Shown: piece by piece, positions 8,383 to 16,583 of the stretch
Layout: every line of letters starts with the position of its first letter
Position numbering within the stretch: the stretch's first letter is position 1
NCBI GenBank assembly: GCA_049684915.1
Contig: JBAVGO010000051.1
Coordinates: 1 to 41,376 of the forward strand
DNA: 41,376 nucleotides
DNA from: GWB2-37-7 sp049684915
Lineage (GTDB): Bacteria > Bacillota > Clostridia > Lutisporales > Lutisporaceae
Reading direction: 5' to 3'
The notes under the pieces: model-generated
Database searches by the model: none
What the model was told of the DNA's origin: nothing
Seen by the model: only the letters and a program-made list of their open reading frames with translations
Position numbers and translations under genes: made by a program

Positions 8383-10212
8383 ATGTGCGGAATAGTTGGA
8401 TATATAGGAAGTAAAAATGCAGTTCCAATTCTGATAGAAGGCTTGGAAAAACTAGAATATAGAGGCTATGACTCAGCAGGCATAGCAGTTTTCAACGACA
8501 ACAAAATCAACATTAGAAAGTATAAGGGGAGACTTGCGGTACTGGAAGAGAAGCTAAAGCAAGAAACCCTTGAGGGAAGCTTAGGTATAGGTCACACTAG
8601 ATGGGCAACACACGGAGAACCATCTGATGTCAACTCCCACCCTCACACAAATTGTTCTGGTGATATCGCAGTAGTACATAACGGTATCATAGAGAATTAC
8701 ATGAAGATTAAGAGTTTCCTTATTGATAAGGGCTATGTGTTTCTTTCTGATACAGACACAGAGGTATTGGCTCACTACTTGGATTTCTTTTACGAAGGCG
8801 ATTTGGTAAAAGCGGTACGAAAGGTGCTTCAGAAGGTGAGAGGTTCCTATGCATTTGCAGTAATCAGCCAACAGGAACCAGACAAAATTGTTTGCGTTAG
8901 GAAGGAAAATCCTCTAATAGTAGGAGTGGGTCAAGGCGAGAACTTTATAGCATCAGACATACCAGCAATACTTGCTCACACAAGAAAGGTTTATTTTTTA
9001 AATGAAAATGAGCTAACAATAGTTACAAAGGACAGCATTACATTCCTAGATGAAGAGGATAGAGAAGTTAAAAAGGAAATATTTGAGGTTAATTGGGATG
9101 TTGAATCGGCAGAAAAAGGTGGCTACGAGCATTTCATGATAAAGGAAATCCACGAGCAGCCAAAGGCTGTAAAGGACACCATGACTTCAAGAATAGTTCC
9201 AGATTGTACAACTATTAAGCTTGATGACATAAAGCTGACTAAGGAGGACTTGGAAGACATAAACAAAATATTCATAGTAGCTTGCGGTACAGCTTATCAT
9301 GCTGGTATGGTTGGTAAATATGTAATAGAGAAGCTTGCAAAGATACCTGTAGAGGTTGATATTGCATCAGAGTTCAGATATAGAGATCCAATAGTAAATA
9401 ACAAGACTCTCACAATAATAGTAAGTCAATCAGGTGAAACACTGGATACATTGGCAGCATTAAAGGAAGCGAAAAAGCATGGCTCCAGAATACTTAGTGT
9501 AGTAAATGTTGTAGGAAGCTCTATAGCAAGAGAATCCCATGATGTGCTCTACACATGGGCAGGACCTGAGATTGCTGTTGCCTCCACAAAGGCTTATACT
9601 ACACAGATAATAGCCCTTTATGAAATAGCTCTTCATATGGCACATTTAAAGGGTACATTAACTGATGAACAGATTTTTGAAATCAAAACTGAAATGACTA
9701 AGCTTCCAGACATGATAAAGACTGCATTGGAGCAAAAGGAAACAATCCAAAAGTTTGCTACAAGAAATTCAAACGCAAAGGATATGTTCTTCCTAGGAAG
9801 AGGCTTAGACTATGCAGTAGCCCTTGAAGGCTCCTTGAAGATGAAGGAAATATCCTATATCCACTCCGAAGCCTACGCGGCAGGCGAGTTGAAGCACGGT
9901 ACTATAGCACTTATAGAAGAGGGCACAATAGTGGTAGCGATACTTACTCAAGATCAACTTTTTGAGAAGCTGGTAAGCAACGTGAAGGAAGTAAAGGCAA
10001 GAGGTGCTTCTGTATTTGCTATAGCAAAAGAAGGCAACAAGGATATAGAAACAGTGGCAGACTATACATTGTATATACCAAATGTATCAGATATATTAGC
10101 TCCTGTAGTATCAGTAATTCCATTACAGCTAATGGCATATTATATGGCGGTAGAAAAAGGCTGTGATGTTGATAAGCCAAGGAATTTGGCGAAAAGCGTT
10201 ACTGTGGAGTAG
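8383..10212 (+). CDS. glmS: Glutamine--fructose-6-phosphate aminotransferase (isomerizing)
   Basis: Makes glucosamine-6-phosphate from fructose-6-phosphate and glutamine, the committed step of amino-sugar synthesis, in the cytoplasm. The 609-residue length is standard. The N-terminal class II glutaminase domain starts MCGIVGYIGS, with Cys2 as the nucleophile after Met removal, and contains GIGHTRWATHG and the CSGDIAVVHNGIIEN motif. Two SIS sugar-isomerase domains follow (from about residue 285 and 455) with CGTAYHA, SQSGETLDTL and the C-terminal DKPRNLAKSVTVE. The start ATG is preceded by AAAGGAG. Regulation is through the glmS ribozyme just upstream. A long AT-rich hairpin about 140 bases after the stop may end the transcript. 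Confidence 0.98.
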   Translation: MCGIVGYIGSKNAVPILIEGLEKLEYRGYDSAGIAVFNDNKINIRKYKGRLAVLEEKLKQETLEGSLGIGHTRWATHGEPSDVNSHPHTNCSGDIAVVHNGIIENYMKIKSFLIDKGYVFLSDTDTEVLAHYLDFFYEGDLVKAVRKVLQKVRGSYAFAVISQQEPDKIVCVRKENPLIVGVGQGENFIASDIPAILAHTRKVYFLNENELTIVTKDSITFLDEEDREVKKEIFEVNWDVESAEKGGYEHFMIKEIHEQPKAVKDTMTSRIVPDCTTIKLDDIKLTKEDLEDINKIFIVACGTAYHAGMVGKYVIEKLAKIPVEVDIASEFRYRDPIVNNKTLTIIVSQSGETLDTLAALKEAKKHGSRILSVVNVVGSSIARESHDVLYTWAGPEIAVASTKAYTTQIIALYEIALHMAHLKGTLTDEQIFEIKTEMTKLPDMIKTALEQKETIQKFATRNSNAKDMFFLGRGLDYAVALEGSLKMKEISYIHSEAYAAGELKHGTIALIEEGTIVVAILTQDQLFEKLVSNVKEVKARGASVFAIAKEGNKDIETVADYTLYIPNVSDILAPVVSVIPLQLMAYYMAVEKGCDVDKPRNLAKSVTVE

Positions 10213-10241
10213 GGAGATTTTGGGAAGGGGATCAGCTGATT

Positions 10242-10281
10242 CCATACAATAAAGTTGGTAAACATACAATAAAGTTAGTAA
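10242..10281 (+). repeat. Two tandem 20-bp direct repeats after glmS
   Basis: CATACAATAAAGTT(G/A)GTAA occurs at 10243 and 10263 with a period of exactly 20 bases. It starts about 30 bases after the glmS stop, at the point where housekeeping DNA gives way to mobile-element and defence DNA. It could be a protein-binding pair or an old insertion scar. Confidence 0.6.
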
Positions 10282-10353
10282 CCAACTTGTGAACTAGTTG
10301 TGTCTATGTAAAAAGGATTATGTAGTTTTCTATAAAAGATAAACTTAATATTA

Positions 10354-10395
10354 AAAGATAAGCCTATATTTAAATTAAATATAGGCTTTATCTTT
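10354..10395 (+). terminator. Long AT-rich inverted repeat, possible terminator for glmS
   Basis: AAAGATAAGCCTATATTTAA (10354-10373) is mirrored by a complementary arm at 10375-10395 with one extra T, giving a stem of about 18 bp with a minimal loop and a TCTTTC tail. It is similar to the hairpin at 16584-16623. The rest of 10213-10683 shows no gene and is AT-rich. Confidence 0.5.
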
Positions 10396-10683
10396 CATGG
10401 TAATAATTGAAAGTTTTTAAAGGAATTTGGTATTAATTAAGTAATTTGCATTTATAAGTTATTATTAAAGGGTTACGCGTAGTAAGGTTATAGTAAATAG
10501 TGTATTTGAGAAATTCTTTCTGTTTATAAATCTTTAAAGTTTTGATTCTAATAGCTAATATTTGTAGTGCTATGTCTATCCTGAAAACTATGATGTCTTA
10601 GAAGTTGTTAAAGGCAAAAAGATACTAGACTCAAGCAATTGATTGAGCATTGAAATAAATAATATTAGAAATTAGATTGTTTC

Positions 10684-11916
10684 TTAAGCTGTATTTGCAC
10701 TGATTTGCTGCTCAATGTTTACAGTATATCCAAGCACTTCAAGTCGTTGAACGGATTTTTTCACTATCTCGTTTTTCTGACGATGATCAAAGAAGTCTGG
10801 TCCAAGCTCCTGGTAAGGAACATTAGTTTTAAGCATATGATACAAAATTGTAAGGATTGTATTAGTTACCGCCACAGTAGCACGATTTTTTCCTCTTCGG
10901 GCTGCTATCCTAGAATATTGGGCGCTGAAATATGTATCTTTCAGATGACCGGCTACCTTAGCACATTCAATCAATGTAGATTTAAGTATATCGCTTCCCT
11001 TACGCGTTTTTCCGCTTTTGCGTTTACCTGCACTCTCATTGTTTCCAGGGCATAGACCAGCCCAAGAAGCAAGGTGCGCTGCTGAAGGGAATTGATTCAT
11101 ATTGGTGCCGATTTCCGCAATGATTATTTGTGCACTTCGTTCACCAACTCCAGGAATAGAGTCGACAAGAAGTATTTGTTCATTAACCGGTGTCATCTTA
11201 ATTTGTATTTCTTGATCTAGTGAAAGAACTTGTGTATCAAGAATATCAATATGATTTAGCATTAGACGTAACATTAATCTTTGATGATCACCCATAAAAC
11301 CTTGAAGTGCTGCTTCAATTTGGGGTATTTTCTTGCGCATTTGTCTACATGCTTTATCTGCCATAGCCTGAATGTCATTACAGCCAGCAACGAGCATATC
11401 AAGCATTTGACGGGAAGACTTGCCATCAATTTCGCTTACAACAGAAGCTAACTTAACGTTTGCACCTTCAAGCACCTTTTGTATGCGATTTAACTCTCGG
11501 GCACGCTCTTGTACCATGCTTCTGCGATAACGTACAAGTTCCTTGAGCTCGCGTTGATCTCTTTTGGGAATAAAACTTCCATTAAGTAAGCCGTGACGTA
11601 GCAAATCAGCAATCCATTCAGAATCTTTGACGTCAGTTTTACGACCTGGTACAGCTTTTATATGTTGGGCATTAACAACTAAAGCAGGTATCTCCTCCAT
11701 TTCCAGCAAATTGTAGATTGGTTTCCAGTATGATCCGGTTGCCTCCATAGCAACACATTGGCAGTTAACGCTTTTAAGCCAGTCAACTAATGAAAGAAGT
11801 GATGCAGTCATCGTACTGAAAGTCCTAATCTCTTTTTTGTTACCTGAGAAAATACAGGCAACAATTGTGTTTTTGTGAACATCCATACCACAACAACGCT
11901 CGTAAACTATATTCAT
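10684..11916 (-). CDS. IS110-family transposase (DEDD/RuvC-like)
   Basis: A 410-residue protein, full length for the family. The N-terminal RuvC-like DEDD domain shows CCGMDVHKNTIVACI (Asp12), MEATGSYWKPIY (Glu near 60) and the DVKDSEWIADLLRHG block with its two Asp. A coiled linker leads to the C-terminal Tnp domain with a helix-hairpin-helix DSIPGVGERSAQIIIAEIG and ASWAGLCPGNNESAGKRKSG, which holds the conserved Ser. There are no frameshifts or internal stops, so it may be active. The start ATG at 11914-11916 has a GGAGG-type site (TGGAGGTC on the minus strand) upstream. In this family, recombination is guided by a bridge RNA made from the element's own non-coding end, and the segment directly upstream is a good candidate for that. 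Confidence 0.96.
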   Translation of the reverse strand: MNIVYERCCGMDVHKNTIVACIFSGNKKEIRTFSTMTASLLSLVDWLKSVNCQCVAMEATGSYWKPIYNLLEMEEIPALVVNAQHIKAVPGRKTDVKDSEWIADLLRHGLLNGSFIPKRDQRELKELVRYRRSMVQERARELNRIQKVLEGANVKLASVVSEIDGKSSRQMLDMLVAGCNDIQAMADKACRQMRKKIPQIEAALQGFMGDHQRLMLRLMLNHIDILDTQVLSLDQEIQIKMTPVNEQILLVDSIPGVGERSAQIIIAEIGTNMNQFPSAAHLASWAGLCPGNNESAGKRKSGKTRKGSDILKSTLIECAKVAGHLKDTYFSAQYSRIAARRGKNRATVAVTNTILTILYHMLKTNVPYQELGPDFFDHRQKNEIVKKSVQRLEVLGYTVNIEQQISANTA

Positions 11917-12190
11917 TGATAGACCTCCAATGATTTTAAATTTACGGCGGGCTTCCTATAACATATTATTCTACCCTACGTGCTTATCGCAACAATTTGT
12001 GGTTCAAGTGGGAAGCCGTAATCAGTCTATAATTCCGGGCTCGAAGCACCAAGACATTCCGACCTTATGCCGTATATTAATAGCATATCCATAAAGAGGG
12101 TATTTTCATGCCTTTGATGGTGCGGGATGCCCGCATGGGGGTCTATAATGAGAAGTTGAATGTTATGTAAATTTTTATTAGAACTTAGAA
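11917..12190 (-). ncRNA. Candidate IS110 bridge-RNA region
   Basis: About 270 bases upstream of the transposase start are free of ORFs but rich in symmetry. TACGGCGGGCTTCC (about 11943-11956) is mirrored by GGAAGCCGTA (12011-12020), enclosing some 55 bases. TGCGGG-ATG-CCCGCA at 12121-12135 is a perfect tight hairpin. IS110-type elements place their bridge RNA in this 5' position, unlike the IS1111 subgroup. I cannot assign the target- and donor-binding loops by eye, and the limits given are approximate. Confidence 0.5.
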
Positions 12191-12262
12191 TATGATGACG
12201 TGAACCTTGCCAGAAGCAATGAGGGTATTACTAAGTGTGAATTATAAGGTAAATCCAGTTAA

Positions 12263-12312
12263 ATAACTGTCTAACTGTCGTGCCTGGTACCATAAATCTG
12301 TACCATAAATCT
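12263..12312 (+). repeat. REP-like end motif plus 13-bp tandem repeat
   Basis: AATAACTGTCTAACTGTCGTGCCTGGTAC resembles, base for base over most of its length, the end of each 240-bp repeat at 29.0-29.5 kb. It is followed by two perfect copies of GTACCATAAATCT (12287-12299 and 12300-12312). It is probably a remnant of the same RAYT/REP element family seen at the other edge of the island. Confidence 0.6.
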
Positions 12313-12335
12313 GTAAAAATTTAGTTTGGTAAATG

Positions 12336-12344
12336 TGTTATAAT
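12336..12344 (+). promoter_or_regulatory. Extended -10 promoter for the SIR2 gene
   Basis: TGT-TATAAT at 12336-12344 is an extended -10 element about 54 bases before the start codon. No convincing -35 hexamer was found. Confidence 0.45.
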
Positions 12345-12397
12345 AATAAATATTATAACTAAATTTCCTATAATGTAAACTACTGGAAAGGTAAGAA

Positions 12398-13906
12398 ATG
12401 AAGACGAGTGAAATTATTGATACTTTAAGTCTCCTAGTTGCAAAACAAAAAATAGTTCCTTTTATGGGAGCCGGCTGTTCTGCATCCATGATGCCAGATT
12501 GGGATACCCTATCGAGAGAGATGTCAGAGCAACTAGGGCTAACTGATATTGATGATAATTTGGAAATCGCTCAAAAGCATGTTGATACGCTAGGTAGGGA
12601 TAAGTTTTGTGAATTTTTAAGAAGTAGATTAGAAATTAAAGAGTTTGATGATGAAAAGGGATACATTCATTTAATAGTAATGAATATGGGTGTTAGCTCC
12701 ATATATACTACGAATCAAGATAATGTAATGGAAAAAGCGTATGAAAAGTATGGTAAGAAATACAGGGCGATTATTCAGTTGGAGGATTTCGCTGAAACGA
12801 AATTATCAGAACAACTTTATATTAAGTTTCATGGAGACCTTAATTACCCTAAATCAATTGTATTTACACAGGATGATTATAAAAGAAGAATAAATGAGCC
12901 ACAAAATGCACTTAACATACGTTTGCGAGCAGATTTATTAGCAAAAAGTTTGTTATTTATTGGTTATAGCTTTCGAGACATAAACATTCAGCAAATGTTT
13001 GCTGAACTTCAGGAAGCTTTCTACGGTAAGTTACCAACATCTTATATGATTGCATACATATTTAATGATAATCTTCAATCACTATGTGATAAATACGGTA
13101 TAAACTTAATAGACCCTATGAAGGAGTTCCCCAAAAGCGAAAATCATGAAGTAGCATTTAAAACATTCTTAATGAGTGTAATGGAGGAAGCTAGGAGTAA
13201 AAAATGTGAAAATGAAATAAAAGAACTCTTTTCACCTAGACCTTCAAGGATTGTAAAAGTGGTAAGTAAGCAAGAAGTTGAATTACTAAAAGATGCAATA
13301 AAAAATAAACCTTTTTCTACAGTCGTACAATTATTTAGAGAAGTCTGTGATGTATCGGATATTCCTTTGGATTATGAAAAACTAATTGTTGATGTGTTTA
13401 TTGGGTTATGTAAAAATGTTGAAACGGATAAAGATACTGAATCTTTGAACGCAGCAATTTTTAATTTAAAGCTAACGGGTTCTTTAAATAAATTTAAAAT
13501 TGTAGCTGCACTTATGGCAACAGCTAACGTTAGAACACCACAGGGTAAATATGGAGAAGATATGTTTTACATTACAACGAAAGATGTTAATGTAAGAACT
13601 TATATAGTCGTTTCAGCAAAAGCAATTGAATATACCTATAACTGGGGATGGAAGCCAACCCCTTCTTTTTCTTGGAATATTAGTCACTGGATAGATAGGA
13701 GTGCAAATTTTGATTCCTTGCCTGAAGAAATACAAAACTATGTAATGCATTGGGTAAACAAAATGAGAACAGATTGCAAAACAGTTGCAGAACATCCAAT
13801 TAAAAGGCAACAACGGCTTAGAGATCACCCATCTGTTAGCTCCTCAAGTAGTTTAACTGAAGAAGAATTTGATTTATTAAGTGAGTTGATTAGCCAGAAC
13901 GATTGA
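12398..13906 (+). CDS. SIR2-like NADase-domain defence protein
   Basis: A 502-residue protein. The N-terminal about 260 residues form a SIR2_2-type Rossmann domain: the NAD-binding GAGCS loop at 24-28 followed by PDWDTL, then YTTNQDN (103-109), the catalytic-type His in IKFHGD (His145), and LLFIGYSFRDINIQ near 190. Proteins of this class in phage defence (ThsA, DSR1/2, SIR2-Argonaute) degrade NAD+ after infection sensing. The remaining about 240 residues match no domain that I recognise and presumably carry the sensor or oligomerisation part. No partner gene of a known SIR2 system (pAgo, HerA, ThsB) is adjacent, so it may act as a single-gene system. The start ATG has GGAAAGG upstream. The NADase role is inferred from family and context, not seen directly. 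Confidence 0.85.
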   Translation: MKTSEIIDTLSLLVAKQKIVPFMGAGCSASMMPDWDTLSREMSEQLGLTDIDDNLEIAQKHVDTLGRDKFCEFLRSRLEIKEFDDEKGYIHLIVMNMGVSSIYTTNQDNVMEKAYEKYGKKYRAIIQLEDFAETKLSEQLYIKFHGDLNYPKSIVFTQDDYKRRINEPQNALNIRLRADLLAKSLLFIGYSFRDINIQQMFAELQEAFYGKLPTSYMIAYIFNDNLQSLCDKYGINLIDPMKEFPKSENHEVAFKTFLMSVMEEARSKKCENEIKELFSPRPSRIVKVVSKQEVELLKDAIKNKPFSTVVQLFREVCDVSDIPLDYEKLIVDVFIGLCKNVETDKDTESLNAAIFNLKLTGSLNKFKIVAALMATANVRTPQGKYGEDMFYITTKDVNVRTYIVVSAKAIEYTYNWGWKPTPSFSWNISHWIDRSANFDSLPEEIQNYVMHWVNKMRTDCKTVAEHPIKRQQRLRDHPSVSSSSSLTEEEFDLLSELISQND

Positions 13907-14128
13907 TTAAGAATAAGGTGCTAGGACGACGTTTAGATAGTTATTCGCTGGATGTAAAAAACAACAATATAAGCCTTTCGCATTTGCTTATGTAACGCAG
14001 AACCGTATCATAAGTAATCATTGCTAAACCAACTTCTATTATCCATATAATTATCATGGACAAGTTGTTCTGATTAGGCTAATAATGGGAGGTATAGTTT
14101 CATTCTATTTTAGAACTGGAAGCGATAA
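13907..14128. other. Non-coding spacer after the SIR2 gene
   Basis: No ORF was supported. It contains an imperfect hairpin (ATAAGC...GCTTAT, about 13970-13990) and the first copy of the TAAaCcAACTTC..ATTATCCATATAAT direct repeat (14025-14051). A homologous hairpin element starts at 14129. Confidence 0.5.
14025..14051 (+). repeat. Direct repeat, left copy (DUF3800-Shedu module)
   Basis: TAAACCAACTTCT followed by ATTATCCATATAAT is matched at 16356-16383 by TAACTAACTTCCC plus the same ATTATCCATATAAT. The two copies enclose the DUF3800 gene, the Shedu-like gene and both hairpin elements, about 2.3 kb. Confidence 0.5.
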
Positions 14129-14184
14129 GTGCTAGACTTCGAGGTTATTAGGTTATCAATTTCAATAACCTTTCCAGCTAGCAC
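14129..14184 (+). promoter_or_regulatory. Switch-like hairpin element 1, upstream of the DUF3800 gene
   Basis: Outer stem GTGCTAG (14129-14135) / CTAGCAC (14178-14184). Inside it the 5' arm is duplicated, AGGTTATT-AGGTTAT (14142-14156), and either copy can pair with the single AATAACCT at 14164-14171, so two mutually exclusive folds exist. It ends 44 bases before the DUF3800 start codon. A homologous copy is at 15431-15496. The function is unknown. It lacks the T-run of an intrinsic terminator. Confidence 0.55.
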
Positions 14185-14228
14185 ACAAAATCATCAAAAA
14201 AACATTGTGTTTATAGAAAGGAATCCTT

Positions 14229-15374
14229 ATGAATATATTTTTAGACGAATCAGGAAATACAGGTTGTGTAATCAACAATAACAATGTTATGAATTTTGGT
14301 TCGCAACGGCACTTTGCTTTGTGTGGGGTGATTGCTCAAAATGAGTATGATGAAAAAATGTTACGACAAAAATATATTGCTCTAAAAGAAAAGCATCAAA
14401 TTACAGATGAACTGAAAGGGAGCTCTCTTCTGACACGTAAAAACAATGAACTTCTCGAATATTTTATAAATAATATTTTAGATAATGAGCATTTCTCATT
14501 ATGTTACTATGATAAAAAGTTTTATTTATCTTGTCTTTTATTCCAAGCCCTGCTAGGAGAGGATTTTAAAAGACAGTTTTCAGTTGCTTTTTATAATTTT
14601 GCCAGTTGCTTATCTTTTGAAGATGATATATTGTTTGTAGAATACTGCAAAATGGTAAGAAAACCGACGATTGAAGCTATCAGATGTTTTTTGAAGTTGA
14701 TCGTATCATTTGATTATCATTTCACATCTAAGGATAATAATCCACTAATCATGATGGCAAAGAAAATTTTGATCAATCATGACGAATCAGCATTCATTGA
14801 AGATTTTTTATCCTTTGGTAGCTATGAAAATTCAAATTATACGAATGTTGTTAACCTGAATGCTTTATCAGAATTAATTTTTGCCATAAAAAGAGAAAAG
14901 AATTTAAATAACCATCATTTGAATTTGTATCATGATGTAATTGATGGGTTCTCTGATACTTTTATATCTGAACTTGCTAATTTCCAAATTTCTGTTTCGT
15001 TTTCAAACAGTAAAGATGATGTTTTAATTCAGATGGCTGATAATGCGGCAAGTATTTTCTACAAAGTAATGAATGAAATGGTTTTTATCTTTAATAATAA
15101 AACGGAATGGCAAAAGGAAAATGAATGGATATTGGAATTGGCCTCTAGACTATACAATAAGATTTCTTTAAATAACATTAAGTTTACTGTACCAGTACAA
15201 AATTGGGCTGTCGCTATTTGTGTTAGCCAAATGTTTGATGAAAAATACCCCAAGGGAATGCGTAATAATTTATACTTTAACCAATATTATCAAGATGCCT
15301 TATATCGTATTGGAGATTCAATTGCTACAGCAGATTATAACCATGATCATATTAAAGCTATTATGAAAAAATAA
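14229..15374 (+). CDS. DUF3800 domain protein (RNase H-like fold)
   Basis: A 381-residue protein beginning MNIFLDESGNTG, the signature of DUF3800 with its acidic pair D6-E7. Further family features are FALCGVIA (about 32-39), a lysine/serine segment ELKGSSLL (about 60-67) and the C-terminal QMADNAAS (near 270), where the Asp completes the putative acidic site. DUF3800 proteins are predicted to have an RNase H-like fold and are often found in defence islands and mobile elements, but the substrate is not established. The start ATG has GAAAGGA upstream. The gene is bracketed by two homologous hairpin elements, one 44 bases before its start and one 57 bases after its stop. The region from about residue 150 to 240 is not one I can assign. 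Confidence 0.85.
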   Translation: MNIFLDESGNTGCVINNNNVMNFGSQRHFALCGVIAQNEYDEKMLRQKYIALKEKHQITDELKGSSLLTRKNNELLEYFINNILDNEHFSLCYYDKKFYLSCLLFQALLGEDFKRQFSVAFYNFASCLSFEDDILFVEYCKMVRKPTIEAIRCFLKLIVSFDYHFTSKDNNPLIMMAKKILINHDESAFIEDFLSFGSYENSNYTNVVNLNALSELIFAIKREKNLNNHHLNLYHDVIDGFSDTFISELANFQISVSFSNSKDDVLIQMADNAASIFYKVMNEMVFIFNNKTEWQKENEWILELASRLYNKISLNNIKFTVPVQNWAVAICVSQMFDEKYPKGMRNNLYFNQYYQDALYRIGDSIATADYNHDHIKAIMKK

Positions 15375-15430
15375 ATCTACAAATTATACAATGACAATAT
15401 TTATAGTAGTTTGGAAACGAATAAATAAAT

Positions 15431-15496
15431 GCTATGTTCCGAGGTTATTAGGTTATTATACTTCTAGTTTTCGGCAACCTTATAACCTTTGCACCT
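15431..15496 (+). promoter_or_regulatory. Switch-like hairpin element 2, between DUF3800 and Shedu
   Basis: Shares GAGGTTATTAGGTTAT (15441-15456) and the flanking TGCTA and CTAGTAC blocks with element 1. Here both arms are duplicated, and AGGTTATTAGGTT (15442-15454) pairs with AACCTTATAACCT (15476-15488) over 13 bp with one mismatch. The outer stem is retained with a G-U pair in place of a G-C pair, consistent with conserved structure. It ends about 47 bases before the Shedu start codon. Confidence 0.55.
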
Positions 15497-15543
15497 AGTA
15501 CCTAGAATATTAAGTCAATTCGAATAATGTAGGATGTGATTAA

Positions 15544-16329
15544 ATGAACTTATATGAAAGAGATTATTCTAGAATTATTTCTGAAGAGGAACAGAAATTG
15601 CAGGATGCTTATAAAACCTATGATAATATTAATGGAGCAAAGAACACAGGAGATGACCCAAGGCAGAGTCATCCAGAATTTGAATCTAGGAAATTTTTAT
15701 GGTGCTATAATTCATTATTTCCCAACAACTATTTATACCACCGTGAGCCAAATACGTTGAATTTAGAAGCCGAATCTAAGTATTTTAAAGATATTATTTA
15801 TAAAGCTCAAAGCGAAAATGAAATTCAGTCATACATAAAGATCAATAAAAAATGGTTTATTCCAGCCTCAATTTATAAAGAATACAATTTTGGACATCAT
15901 GGTGCTTACTTATTCCCAGAGCTCTCATTGGGTAGGGAGTATGCTGTCGATTATGCTTTATTAGGCAAGAGTTCTGATGGGTATAGTATAGTACTGGTTG
16001 AATTTGAAAAAGCAAATATACCTTTTATACTGACATCATCAAATACTGAACATGAAAGTGTTCGGAAAGGTGTTACGCAAATAAGAGATTGGAAACGTTG
16101 GTTAGATGATAACAGAGAATATTTTCTGAAAAGCTGTGGATTCAGGGATAAAGAAATTGATATTCCAACTTCAAGAATTTTTTGTTGTCTAGTCGTGAGT
16201 AGAAGGGAGTTTATGGATAGCAGGGCTTCAGATTTAAGAAGTCAAATTTGCTTTGAAATGAATAATACAAAAATAATATCTTATGATAGGCTGGTTGATA
16301 ATATAATTAAACTAGATAATGGTTTTTAA
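15544..16329 (+). CDS. Short Shedu (SduA)-like nuclease
   Basis: A 261-residue protein whose C-terminal two thirds match the Shedu nuclease domain (DUF4263): ENEIQSYIKINKKWF (about 95-110), then YAVDYALLG with Asp136 and VLVEFEKA with Glu153/Glu155, the PD-(D/E)xK-like core, followed by GVTQIRDWKRWLDDN (about 178-192), which is characteristic of the family. The core reads E-x-E-K rather than E-x-K, as in some Shedu relatives. Shedu proteins are single-gene anti-phage nucleases whose N-terminal domains sense infection. Here the N-terminal part (about 90 residues) is short. The start ATG follows AGGATGTG. The gene is probably expressed from the region of hairpin element 2. Nuclease activity is inferred. 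Confidence 0.82.
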   Translation: MNLYERDYSRIISEEEQKLQDAYKTYDNINGAKNTGDDPRQSHPEFESRKFLWCYNSLFPNNYLYHREPNTLNLEAESKYFKDIIYKAQSENEIQSYIKINKKWFIPASIYKEYNFGHHGAYLFPELSLGREYAVDYALLGKSSDGYSIVLVEFEKANIPFILTSSNTEHESVRKGVTQIRDWKRWLDDNREYFLKSCGFRDKEIDIPTSRIFCCLVVSRREFMDSRASDLRSQICFEMNNTKIISYDRLVDNIIKLDNGF

Positions 16330-16355
16330 TTATTAATAATATGGATTCGGATTAA

Positions 16356-16383
16356 TAACTAACTTCCCATTATCCATATAATA
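16356..16383 (+). repeat. Direct repeat, right copy (DUF3800-Shedu module)
   Basis: This is the partner of 14025-14051. The embedded ATCCATAT also pairs with ATATGGAT at about 16340-16347, so this copy doubles as the arm of a loose hairpin after the Shedu stop. Confidence 0.45.
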
Positions 16384-16466
16384 TTAAGTTAATTTGACAC
16401 AACTTTCCATACTGATTATCAAAATAATTTATTTCCTATACAAAAAGCTTATTTTTATATTTATAA

Positions 16467-16494
16467 GAAATTTTCAAACTATTTGAGAATTAGG
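16467..16494 (+). repeat. Direct repeat, left copy (Wadjet-McrBC block)
   Basis: AATTTTCAAACTATTTGAGA, preceded by GA and followed by ATTAG, recurs at 28982-29007 with one base missing, and a third shorter copy is at 29009-29027. The copies enclose the Wadjet, DUF6438 and McrBC genes. Downstream of both ends a TGAGA(G/A)CTGACA motif follows, as if these were ends of one mobile-element family. Confidence 0.6.
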
Positions 16495-16583
16495 AGTTTT
16501 TTTAAAATTTACTGAGAGCTGACAATGTAGTTGTGTAAAAAAGTCTTGTAATGACAAAAAAGTTATAAATTGAATGCAGAATT

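Larger units (their letters stand above)
10684..12190 (-). mobile_element. IS110-family insertion sequence (ends not resolved)
   Basis: Comprises the intact transposase gene and about 270 bases of structured non-coding DNA on its 5' side. IS110 elements lack clear terminal inverted repeats and usually make no long target duplication, so the exact ends cannot be read from one copy. The element lies between the glmS region and the first defence gene. Confidence 0.65.

Noticed and set aside
10242..10281. CRISPR array suspected from tandem repeats here and at 12287 and 29033
   Set aside because: Repeats are adjacent without unique spacers and only two copies each; no cas genes are present.
10705..11055. 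116-codon open frame on the + strand inside the IS110 transposase
   Set aside because: Antisense to conserved transposase motifs, with no recognisable domain; a shadow frame.
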